64,000 nucleotides of DNA from Wielerella bovis (GTDB lineage: Bacteria > Pseudomonadota > Gammaproteobacteria > Burkholderiales > Neisseriaceae), in contig NZ_CP092361.1 of NCBI RefSeq assembly GCF_022354465.1, positions 1,178,001 to 1,242,000 on the forward strand, read 5' to 3'. This document shows, piece by piece, positions 35,913 through 43,567 of this stretch. The notes under the pieces are model-generated. The model was not told the origin of the DNA and ran no database searches. It worked only from the letters and a program-made list of their open reading frames with translations. The position numbers and the translations under genes are program-made. The first letter of the stretch is position 1. Each line of letters begins with the position of its first letter.

Positions 35913-36944
35913 ATGAACACTTTTCAATCCGAATTTTCCCTACCCCTTGCCGAACAAAATCAAGTGGGTATTTTGCTGATGAATTTAGGTACGCCAGATG
36001 CGCCAACACCCGAGGCAGTGCGCCCTTTTTTGCGTGATTTTCTATCCGATTATCGCGTCGTAGAATTGCCTAAAATAATATGGCAACCGATTTTACATGG
36101 CATTGTATTACCCTTTCGTAGCAAAAAATCTGCGCATGCTTATAAAAAAGTTTGGCTCAAAGAAGGTTCGCCATTGAGTGTTTTTACCCAGCGACAACTT
36201 GATGGTTTGCGTGAAAGGCTGCCTGAAAACGTACATCTTGCCTATGCTATGTCATATGGCAATCCCAGTGTTCACGAAGCATTGACCATGTTAAAAAGTA
36301 AAGGTGTCGGACGATTATTAGTTGTGCCGCTCTACCCACAATATGCAGGCAGCAGTACGGGTGCAGCTTTGGATAAGGTTTGGAAAGAATTGCAACTACA
36401 ACGCAATCAAATGTCTATTCGTACCGTATCACGCTTTTTCAATCACACAGCTTACATCAAATCGCTTGCCGCACAAATCCGCAACTATCGCGCACAACAT
36501 GGTGCAGGCGAAAAACTCATGTTCAGTTATCACGGCATTCCGCAACGTCATCACGATTTAGGCGACCCTTACCCATTGGAATGCCACGAAACCGCACGCT
36601 TAGTCGCTATGGAACTAGGTTTGAAAGAAAATGAATACATCGTGTCATTCCAAAGCAGATTTGGTCGGGACAAATGGCTAGAACCCTCCACGCAAGACTT
36701 GTTTACCGATTTGCCGCGTAAACAAAAAATTACCAAATTAGACGTTATCTGCCCTGGATTTGTTAGCGATTGCGTAGAAACTATGGAAGAAATTGCCATT
36801 GCTGGGCGCGAGCAATTTCATCAGGCTGGTGGCACACAATTTCAGTATATTCCTTGTCTGAACGACAATGCAGATTGGTTGGATGCATTGGCGGATTTGG
36901 TTGCAGAAAATAGTGGTGGCTGGATTCATTTCCCAACGGTTTGA
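35913..36944 (+). CDS. hemH: ferrochelatase
   Basis: A 343-residue enzyme that inserts iron into protoporphyrin IX at the last step of haem synthesis. It shows VGILLMNLGTPDAPT, VVPLYPQYAGSSTGAALDKV, the catalytic His region MFSYHGIPQRH (about 209-219) and VICPGFVSDCVETMEEI. Length is normal. It is monocistronic. Confidence 0.96.
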   Translation: MNTFQSEFSLPLAEQNQVGILLMNLGTPDAPTPEAVRPFLRDFLSDYRVVELPKIIWQPILHGIVLPFRSKKSAHAYKKVWLKEGSPLSVFTQRQLDGLRERLPENVHLAYAMSYGNPSVHEALTMLKSKGVGRLLVVPLYPQYAGSSTGAALDKVWKELQLQRNQMSIRTVSRFFNHTAYIKSLAAQIRNYRAQHGAGEKLMFSYHGIPQRHHDLGDPYPLECHETARLVAMELGLKENEYIVSFQSRFGRDKWLEPSTQDLFTDLPRKQKITKLDVICPGFVSDCVETMEEIAIAGREQFHQAGGTQFQYIPCLNDNADWLDALADLVAENSGGWIHFPTV

Positions 36945-37265
36945 TTTTTCTGTTTATCCTATAATAACTCGTGTTCATATTTATTCATCTTCCAATTTGT
37001 TTTTTATAAAAAACGCTTTGTATTTTAGATGTGTAACAATCAAAATGAGTTGGCTATAGATTTCAGGCAGCCTGAAAACTGGTATATCGGGTACTCGCAT
37101 CCGATAAGTTTAAATTAAAACAAATAGTTGTTAATTATGGGAAATTTCGGATTCAACAAAAGGTTTCAATCTATATTTATGGCTAGATTAGTCAGCATCC
37201 TTGTGTTGTACAATGGTCGCCTGTCATCTTTTCAGGCTGCCCCATCCTTATGAAAGAATAATAAA
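36945..37265. other. gap between hemH and queA with a shared repeat segment
   Basis: About 320 bp without a gene. It contains a DUS at 37064-37079 and a 90-100-bp segment shared with 32532-32640, then a DUS fragment before queA. No promoter is obvious. Confidence 0.5.
37075..37175. repeat. decayed repeat shared with 32532-32640
   Basis: Both copies read TACTCGCATYCRAT, then TTTAAATTAAA, ACAAATRGTTGTTRA, TATRGGAAAT and GATTCAA, with an AAAGGTT end. This looks like an internal part of a lost insertion sequence or a longer MITE. Confidence 0.6.
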
Positions 37266-38288
37266 ATGCACATTTCCGAATTTGATTTTGATTTACCCGA
37301 ACACCTTATCGCGCAAAATCCGCCCAAAGTACGCGGCAGCAGCCGATTGCTGGTTGCCTTGTCGCCACAAAATATTGAAGACAAACAATTTCCCGATTTA
37401 TTGGATTATGTGAACGCAGGCGATGTCCTTGTTTTCAATAATACCAAAGTGATGAAAGCCCGCTTATTTGGACAAAAAGCAAGCGGCGGCAAAATTGAAG
37501 CCCTGATTGAGCGCGTGTTGGACGACAAAACCGCTTTGGCGCACATTCGCTCGTCCAAATCGCCCAAAGCGGGCGCGGAACTGATTTTTGACGGCGAAGT
37601 CCACGCCACTATGATTGAGCGCGTGGGCGAATTGTTCAAAATCCAATTTTCAGGCAGCCTGAACGTTTATGAATTGCTGGAACAACACGGCGCATTGCCC
37701 TTGCCGCCCTATATTGAACGCGCTGCCGAAGCCGATGACGACCACCGCTATCAAACCGTGTACGCCAAACATCAAGGCGCGGTAGCGGCACCCACGGCAG
37801 GTTTGCATTTTACCGATGAAATTTTGAATGCTTTGAAAAACAAGGGCGTGGCGTTTGTGGAAGTAACACTACACGTTGGCGCAGGCACGTTCCAGCCCGT
37901 ACGCGTGGACAACATCGCTGAACACAAAATGCACAGCGAATGGTTTGACGTGCCAGCCGAAACGGTCGCGCAAATTCAGGCAGCCAAAGCGCGTGGCAAC
38001 AAAGTTTGGTCGGTTGGCACGACTTCACTTCGCGCGATTGAATCGGCGGCGCGTTCAGGCAGCCTGAAAGCAGGTCAAGGCGACACCGACATTTTCATCA
38101 CGCCCAGTTTTGAATTTCAAGTGATTGATTGCTTGATTACCAATTTTCATTTGCCCAAATCCACCTTGTTGATGTTGGTGTCGGCGTTTTCAGGCACGGA
38201 CAATATTCGCGCGATTTACCGTCATGCGATTGAGCAGCAATACCGCTTTTTCAGCTATGGCGATGCGATGATTTTGGCGCGTGAATGA
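37266..38288 (+). CDS. queA: S-adenosylmethionine:tRNA ribosyltransferase-isomerase
   Basis: A 340-residue enzyme of queuosine synthesis. Signature stretches: [14 protein letters not shown] at the N-terminus, [27 protein letters not shown] in the middle, and [18 protein letters not shown] near the end. Length is normal. Two DUS in the coding sequence encode FSGSLN and SGSLKAG. tgt is not adjacent. Confidence 0.97.
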   Translation: MHISEFDFDLPEHLIAQNPPKVRGSSRLLVALSPQNIEDKQFPDLLDYVNAGDVLVFNNTKVMKARLFGQKASGGKIEALIERVLDDKTALAHIRSSKSPKAGAELIFDGEVHATMIERVGELFKIQFSGSLNVYELLEQHGALPLPPYIERAAEADDDHRYQTVYAKHQGAVAAPTAGLHFTDEILNALKNKGVAFVEVTLHVGAGTFQPVRVDNIAEHKMHSEWFDVPAETVAQIQAAKARGNKVWSVGTTSLRAIESAARSGSLKAGQGDTDIFITPSFEFQVIDCLITNFHLPKSTLLMLVSAFSGTDNIRAIYRHAIEQQYRFFSYGDAMILARE

Positions 38289-38352
38289 TTTTGTCGACGT
38301 AAGAAAATGACTTTATCTTGCGCCGATATTTTGTTTCAGGCTGCCTGAAAAC

Positions 38353-38380
38353 TTGCGAACACGCAGATTTGCTGTATAAT
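38353..38380 (+). promoter_or_regulatory. tRNA-Leu promoter
   Basis: TTGCGA (38353-38358) and TATAAT (38375-38380) with a 16-bp spacer; the mature tRNA begins 15 bp downstream. Confidence 0.75.
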
Positions 38381-38394
38381 ACATCTTTTATTAC

Positions 38395-38479
38395 GCGGAT
38401 GTGGCGAAATTGGTAGACGCACTGGATTTAGGTTCCAGCGCCGCAAGGCGTGAGAGTTCGAGTCTCTCCATCCGCACCA
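38395..38479 (+). tRNA. tRNA-Leu (anticodon TAG)
   Basis: The 85-nt sequence begins GCGGATG and ends CATCCGCACCA, so the acceptor stem is perfect and CCA is encoded. The anticodon arm CTGGA-TTTAGGT-TCCAG gives TAG (reads CUA/CUG leucine codons). A long variable arm (CGCCGCAAGGCG) and a T-arm GAGTTCGAGTCTC are present, as expected for class II leucine tRNA. An integrase gene fragment starts 221 bp downstream, so the tRNA 3' end is a likely attachment site. Confidence 0.97.
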
Positions 38480-38484
38480 CACTC

Positions 38485-38518
38485 AAAAAAGCTGCTTAAA
38501 TTTTAAGCAGCTTTTTTT
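38485..38518 (+). terminator. intrinsic terminator of tRNA-Leu
   Basis: AAAAAAGCTGCTTAAA and TTTAAGCAGCTTTTTTT form a perfect palindromic stem with a T tract, 5 bp after CCA. It is DUS-free. Confidence 0.85.
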
Positions 38519-38571
38519 CATACGATGCAGTCAAATATCATCAACCAATCCCACACCAGCAAAGGCTTTGC

Positions 38572-38696
38572 ACGGTATTCAGGAAAAGAACGACAAGATA
38601 CCGTTATCAAATATCGTTAAATACCGTACTATTGAATTAGCCGCATATTTACGGTATTTTTAACGGTATCACAACAACACACTCAAAAAATACCGT
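38572..38696. repeat. six copies of the heptamer ACGGTAT/ATACCGT upstream of int
   Basis: ACGGTAT occurs at 38572, 38651 and 38663, and its complement ATACCGT at 38598, 38621 and 38690, all within 125 bp just before the integrase start. Such clusters suit arm-type integrase sites or replication iterons of a small integrative element. Confidence 0.7.
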
Positions 38697-38700
38697 AACA

Positions 38701-39237
38701 ATGGCACTCAACGACAAACAAATCAGGCTTGCAAAGGCAACAGGGAAAAAGCAAAAGCTAACAGACGGCAACGGCTTGTATTTAGAAATCACGCCAAAGG
38801 GTACAAAAGTCTTTCGCTTTGATTTTGCTATACAGCGCAAACGCCAAACACTCACGATTAGCAAATATCCAGCCGTTTCATTATCAGAAGCACGCATAGC
38901 CGCCGAAAATGCACGCATACAAGTATCACTTGGCAATAATCCTGCCACAGCCAAACAGCACGCCAAACAAGAAACCATAGCAGCGCGTGAAACCACGTTT
39001 TTCAATATCACAACACAATGGCATTCAGCCAATTTGCACCGTTGGAAAGAACAGAATGCACGGCGAATATTCAGCTACTTTGAAAATGACGTATTCCCAC
39101 ACATCGGTAAGCTGCCAATAGATGAAATACGCGTAACCGATGTCAAACGCGTATTAGATGCCATTTGTGAAAGAAATGCGTTAGCTACCGCCGAAAAGAT
39201 TAGGCAATGGATAGGCGCGGTATTTGATTATGTGTAG
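38701..39237 (+). pseudogene. tyrosine integrase (DUF4102 type), C-terminus lost to an IS
   Basis: Residues 1-178 match the N-terminus of P4-type integrases: arm-binding DUF4102 domain (LNDKQIRLAKATGKKQKLTDGNGLYLEI, then LTISKYPAVSLSEARIAAENAR) and the start of the core-binding domain (TTQWHSANLHRWKEQNARRIFSYFENDVFPHIG). The catalytic domain with the R-H-R-Y residues is absent. The stop TAG is supplied by the first bases of an IS481-type element at 39233. The missing part is not found on the other side of the IS, so this is truncation with loss, not simple interruption. Confidence 0.88.
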
Positions 39238-40107
39238 AAATTACTAGCGTTGTTTACAGTATTGAAAGACAATACTGCCATGAATATCCATAAGAACACT
39301 CGCCTTACCTCACACCATCGTCAAGCCATTTGGCTAGCTTATACGCAAAACAAAGAAAGCGTTACTTCACTGGCTCGCCGTTTTATGGTTAGTCGCCAAA
39401 CCATTTATCGTGTACTGAAAGCCGCTCGTCTTCGCCTACTTAAACCGCAAAACAGCACCAACAATCGTTTCAAACAAGCAAAATACGGTATGAAACGATT
39501 AGCCAAAGTAGAACGAGAAATTCAAGAGAAACTCAAAAAGCAAGCACAACGATACAATAAATCTTATCCTGGCGAAATGGTACATGTAGATACCAAACGC
39601 TTACCTTTACTTAAAGGACAAAAAGCAACGGATAAACGTGAGTATCTGTTTGTTGCTATTGATGATTTTTCTCGTGAGTTGTATGCTGCCATTTTGCCTG
39701 ATAAAACTGCTACAAGTGCGGCTAAATTTCTAACTGAACAAGTCATAGAGCCTTGCCCATACCAAATTGACTGCATTTATTCAGATAATGGTAGTGAATA
39801 CAAAGGTGCGGCAAATCATGCGTTTGGTGTGGCGTGTTTTGAAAACAATATCAATCAAAAATTCACTCGCCCAGCACGTCCACAAACCAATGGCAAAGCG
39901 GAACGCGTAATACGAACGATTATGCAGATGTGGTATGAGAAAACAGAGTTTACTGATCCATTGCATCGGCAAAAGGAATTATGTCGTTTTGTGAATTTTT
40001 ATAATACTGTAAAGCCGCACAGTTCCTTAAATGGCGATACGCCATTTGAAGTGTTACAAGCTTATTTTTCTCAACCTGTTGTGTAAACAACTCGGTTTAT
40101 TTCTACA
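39233..40107 (+). mobile_element. IS481-type insertion sequence, copy 1 (875 bp)
   Basis: Left end TGTAGAAATTACTAGCG, right end CGGTTTATTTCTACA; the ends are imperfect inverted repeats sharing TGTAGAAAT and GTTGTTTACA. A second copy of identical length lies inverted at 43568-44442. No clear target duplication flanks it (ATTATG on the left, TGTCAG on the right). Confidence 0.85.
39280..40086 (+). CDS. IS481-type DDE transposase, copy 1
   Basis: A 268-residue protein from the ATG at 39280. The N-terminal helix-turn-helix region (RRFMVSRQTIYRVLKAARLRLL) is followed by an integrase core with the acidic triad: VHVDTKRLPLL, YSDNGSEY, and NGKAERVIRTI. The frame is intact, so the element may still be active. 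It differs from copy 2 by one visible residue (LTSHH versus LTPHH). Confidence 0.88.
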   Translation: MNIHKNTRLTSHHRQAIWLAYTQNKESVTSLARRFMVSRQTIYRVLKAARLRLLKPQNSTNNRFKQAKYGMKRLAKVEREIQEKLKKQAQRYNKSYPGEMVHVDTKRLPLLKGQKATDKREYLFVAIDDFSRELYAAILPDKTATSAAKFLTEQVIEPCPYQIDCIYSDNGSEYKGAANHAFGVACFENNINQKFTRPARPQTNGKAERVIRTIMQMWYEKTEFTDPLHRQKELCRFVNFYNTVKPHSSLNGDTPFEVLQAYFSQPVV

Positions 40108-40166
40108 TGTCAGTTGGGTAAGGTTTTCTAGTCATAGAAATATTTTATCATTTTTATGAACACAGG
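40108..40166. mobile_element. remnant of another element's right end
   Basis: Between the IS481 copy and the DUF927 fragment is a 59-bp AT-rich stretch ending TTATGAACACAGGTTCTTA, the terminal motif of the AGAACCTG family (12549, 22083, 57965). The rest of that element is gone. Confidence 0.5.
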
Positions 40167-40829
40167 TTCTTAAACTATCTGAAACTGAAGCCATAACCGC
40201 ACCCAAAGCAAGAACCCTTGTTAAAGGAAAATATATACAGCGCGTTAAAATTGACAATGACGGCGAAGAAGTGTTTATTCCCTTGTGTGATAGCTTGGAT
40301 ATTATCGGTACAGGCACAGACCTAAACGGCGCATACTACCGCCTTATTTAATACACCGACAAATGCACACATCACATCAAAACCGCCGCATTATCCTGTG
40401 CAGAAATTGGCAGTAATCAAGGCTTTCAACGCTTGCAGAATTTAGGCTTAACCGTGTATTCAGGCAGACAAAAAAGAGAATGGCTAGCCGATTATCTGCA
40501 AGAACAAGGCAGCCGTGAAAATTGGCTGATTACAGACAAAGCAGGCTGGATAAATGGCGCGTATGTGTTACCAAGCGGCGAAATACTGCACACCAGCAAA
40601 AATAAACGTATTTTCTACAATGGCGATAAATCACAAGCCGATGCTTATGTGATTTCAGGCAGCCTGAAACAATGGCAAGACAACATAGCCAAATACGCCA
40701 CAGGAAACAGCCGTTTATGTTTAGCATTAGGCATTTCATTTGCCGCCCCCTTGTTATCCCTCTTGCGTGTAGAAAGTGGCGGTTTTCATCTATGTGGCGA
40801 TAGCTCAATCGGTAAGACCACCGCCGTTA

Positions 40830-41721
40830 TAGGTGTAGAATTAAATAAACGGTACACACAGGAGAACAGTTATGGCTTATTCACAAGATTATCGCCAAAT
40901 GATTTTAGAAAAATTAAATTCGGGTTACAGCTACCGTGAATTGGCAGCGGAATATGGCATCAGTCGCAGTACCATTCAACTATGGAAAAAATGCATTGAA
41001 CGTAAACCCTACCCCAAAAGAACCAATAAAATCAATGATGAATTATTGCGAAAAGACGTAGAACAATTTCCTGATGATTTTCAAAGAGAACGCGCTGTTC
41101 GCTTTAACTGTTCACAAAGAGCCATTGGTGTGGCACTTAAACGGCTAAAAATCACTCAAAAAAAAGATTCTTAAACACCCCAAAGCTCAACCCGAAACAA
41201 TTGAACAATTTCTCTCATTAAAACAACAGTATGAGCAAGAGAAACGTCCTATTGTTTATATTGATGAAAGTGGTTTTAAAAACCAAACTTATCGTCCTTA
41301 TGCCTATGCGCCAAGAGGACAAGTTTGTCATGGCAATCACAACTGGCAAATCAAAAACACAACCAATGCCATTGGCGCACTATACCAAAATCAATTGATT
41401 GCAGTGGGTTTGTATGAATTCAGCATCAATTCAGATGTGTTTTATTCATGGGTTCAAAACGTTTTACTGCCACAATTACCGCCCAACAGTGTTTTGGTAA
41501 TGGATAATGCGACTTTTCACAAACGTCAGGACATTCAAGAGCTTATTGTTTTATCAGGGCATGTGATTTTATGGTTACCGCCATACTGTCCTGATTTGAA
41601 TTTAATTGAGCACACTTGGGCTTGGATTAAACATTTACGTCAAGATTGGTTATTGGATTGCATTCACTCTTTGTTTTTTTATTTTACTTGGTTGTGTACC
41701 GAATTTTAATTTCTTTATCTA
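40830..41721 (+). mobile_element. IS630-type insertion sequence (892 bp) in the DUF927 gene
   Basis: Ends TAGGTGTAGAATTAAAT ... and ... TTAATTTCTTTATCTA are imperfect inverted repeats, both with CGGTACACA about 25 bp inside. TA is duplicated at 40828-40829 and 41722-41723, the hallmark of IS630/mariner-type insertion. Excising it with one TA restores the DUF927 reading frame. Confidence 0.88.
40872..41709 (+). pseudogene. IS630-type transposase in two frames joined at an A8 tract
   Basis: The first part (100 residues) holds the helix-turn-helix (YSYRELAAEYGISRSTIQLWKK) and stops after KITQKKDS at 41174. The second part, in another frame, has the DDE motifs VYIDESGF, LVMDNATFHK and PYCPDLNLIEHTWAW. 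The switch is at an A8 run (about 41158-41165): one A less joins the frames as ITQKKILKHPKAQ. Either an inactivating insertion or a slippage site that makes the full protein at low level. Confidence 0.75.
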
Positions 41722-42756
41722 TAATGTTTCCCTTTCCGTGTGGGGTATTCCTGAAACACAGTTACTCACATGGAAAGGAACAGGACTAGCGTTTCAGAAT
41801 GTCGCCGCATCGCGTAATGACGGTTTTGTCGTATTGGACGAAATCGGGCAAGCCAGCCGCAAAGTTGTTGCAGATACCGCATACAGCCTATTTAACGGTA
41901 TCAACAAAGCGCAAGCACACAAAGACGGCGGCAACCGCAAACTCACACGCTGGAAAGTTTTAGCCCTATCCACAGGCGAAAAGACCCCTGAAAGCTATTT
42001 ACGCAACACAGAAGAATGGAATGCAGGGCAAAATGTCAGGCTGCCTACCCTAAACGCCGATGCAGGACAAGGACACGGCATATTTAACACGCTACACGGC
42101 TTTAATAGCGGTGCAGAACTATCCGAATACCTAAACGATGCCGCCGCGCAATACAACGGCATAGCAGGGCGTGAATTTATCAAACTCATCAATTCCAATA
42201 GCATCAAACAAGCCAAAGTACACATGGAAAACTTTATACAAGTGCTGCCTGAAAATGCAAGCGGACAAGCGCGGCGTGTTGCAAAACGCTTTGCATTGGC
42301 TGCCGCCGCATTGGAGCTTGCCACACCCATTACAGGGCTTGCCGCTGGTGTAGGCATAGCAGGGATTAAACAATGCTTTGATGACTGGATAGCAAGCAAT
42401 GGCACAGGGCAATATGAAGAAGAGCGGATTATTGAAGCAACCATAGCATTCATGCAACGATACGGCGGCGGTGTTAGATTTGCCACCAAGAACGCGCAGC
42501 CATTTGACCTTGACCCGAAACACGCAGGTTATTTTGAAATGAACGGCGATAAGCGTGTTTTATTTGTCATTCCCGATGTGATGATAAAAGAAGTATGGAA
42601 CGGTTTTGACCCAAACAAGGCGGCGAATGTGTTAGTAGGGCTTAACTGGTTAATGCGAAATAAAAACCGCCTGAAATGGCAGCTTGCAGGGAAAGGCTGG
42701 TTTTACAAGTTCAACCATATCATACCGCCTGAAAAAGCAGAGTAGCCCCCGCAAAG

Positions 42757-42811
42757 GCAGCCTGAAAACGTGGATAACTAACGCGGTTTCAGGCTGCATT
42801 TTTATTAGCTG
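42757..42811 (+). terminator. DUS-pair hairpin after the DUF927 gene
   Basis: AAAGGCAGCCTGAAAACG and CGGTTTCAGGCTGCATTTTT pair with a loop of about 15 nt and a T run. Confidence 0.6.
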
Positions 42812-42829
42812 GTGTATTGAATGCGCTAA

Positions 42830-43042
42830 CCTAATAGGTTACATTATGTTTATAAGCCAAGTGCAGTATATGGCGATTTATATAGTGAATTCAATTTAAA
42901 CCAGTACAGCGTTGCCAGCTCCCTTATGTACTCGGTGTACACGGCGGTCTCTGTCGCCTTGTCCTGATTTAAATTGAATCCACTATACATTAAATTGACC
43001 GTAATAGACGATGTTTTAATCGTCTCATTCAAGGAGTTGTAA
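42830..43042 (+). pseudogene. C-terminal fragment of a DUF4258-like toxin gene split by a repeat
   Basis: Removing the 107-bp Correia-like repeat and keeping one TA joins 42830-42880 and 42988-43042 into an open 35-codon frame. It ends SAVYGDLYIKLTVIDDVLIVSFKEL, which resembles the C-terminus of small toxins found before YgiT-type zinc-finger antitoxins. The N-terminus is missing; a stop precedes codon 1. The AAGGAG ribosome site of the next gene lies within the last codons. The toxin assignment is inferred from context and this short match. Confidence 0.55.
42881..42987. repeat. Correia-like repeat, 107 bp (copy B)
   Basis: Nearly identical to copy A (4481-4587), with about three differences in the centre. 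TATAGTG and CACTATA ends abut coding sequence on both sides, and the flanking frame is restored when it is removed with a TA duplication. This shows a precise insertion at TA. Confidence 0.85.
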
Positions 43043-43045
43043 AAA

Positions 43046-43270
43046 ATGGAATGCCCTATTTGTGGACACCCCGAAATGCTGCATGATACGCGCAATATCC
43101 TCTATACCTATAAAGGCAAAACAACCACTATCGCCAATGTAGAAGCGGATTACTGCGATGCTTGCGGCGAGCATATCACAGATGCCAATGAAAGCCGCCG
43201 CGTTATGGCGCAAATACTGGATTTTAATAAGCAAGAATTATCACGCCTGAAAGAGCAAAAAGATGAATAA
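43046..43270 (+). CDS. YgiT-type zinc-finger protein (MqsA N-terminal-like antitoxin)
   Basis: A 74-residue protein with two CxxC pairs: MECPICGHPEM at the N-terminus and YCDACGEHI at about 31-39, separated by a ThrTyr-rich strand region (YTYKGKTTTIANVEADYC). This matches the zinc-binding half of MqsA. Ribosome site AAGGAG at 43031-43036. It overlaps the next gene by 8 bp. In intact loci a small toxin gene precedes it; here only a fragment remains. Confidence 0.8.
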   Translation: MECPICGHPEMLHDTRNILYTYKGKTTTIANVEADYCDACGEHITDANESRRVMAQILDFNKQELSRLKEQKDE

Positions 43271-43553
43271 CCTGAAAAATTTAAATATTGACGATGCGGC
43301 GCAAATTGCAGGCAGCCTGAAAAAATCTCTATTGCAAGCACAGGCAGGAGAATATAGCACTGCATACACACCTAGCCCCATAGCCCAAACATGCCACAAA
43401 ACAGGCTTATCACAAAGTAAATTTGCAGATAGCCTGAATATATCCGTACATACGCTTAAATCATGGGAAAGCGGTAAGCGTAAACCAAGCGGCGCAGCGG
43501 CAGCATTGCTGAAACTCTTGGAAAAACGCCCTGATTTAATTACAGAGCTATAA
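43263..43553 (+). CDS. helix-turn-helix (XRE/HigA-like) antitoxin-type regulator
   Basis: A 96-residue protein. Residues 43-95 are a classic HTH: TGLSQSKFADSLNISVHTLKSWESGKRKPSGAAAALLKLLEKRPDLI. This is the DNA-binding half seen fused to the zinc domain in MqsA, but here it is a separate gene overlapping the zinc-finger gene by 8 bp. It probably autoregulates the locus. A DUS at about 43310 encodes AGSLKK. It ends just before IS481 copy 2. Confidence 0.82.
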   Translation: MNNLKNLNIDDAAQIAGSLKKSLLQAQAGEYSTAYTPSPIAQTCHKTGLSQSKFADSLNISVHTLKSWESGKRKPSGAAAALLKLLEKRPDLITEL

Positions 43554-43567
43554 CAAGTAGCCTAAAA

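Larger units (their letters stand above)
40167..42745 (+). pseudogene. DUF927 helicase/primase-like gene, interrupted
   Basis: The frame from about 40167 (LSETEAITAPKARTL ... GTGTDLNGAYYRLI) meets a TAA at 40349-40351, then continues in the same frame through KREWLADYLQEQGS and the P-loop LCGDSSIGKTTAV. There an IS630-type element is inserted at a TA. After it the frame resumes with SVWGIPETQLLTWKG and Walker B GFVVLDEIGQAS, to a stop at 42745. Removing the IS and one TA gives KTTAVNVSLSVWG, the expected spacing. DUF927 proteins are D5-like ATPases of phage satellites and integrative elements. The N-terminus (often a primase part) is missing. Confidence 0.85.
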
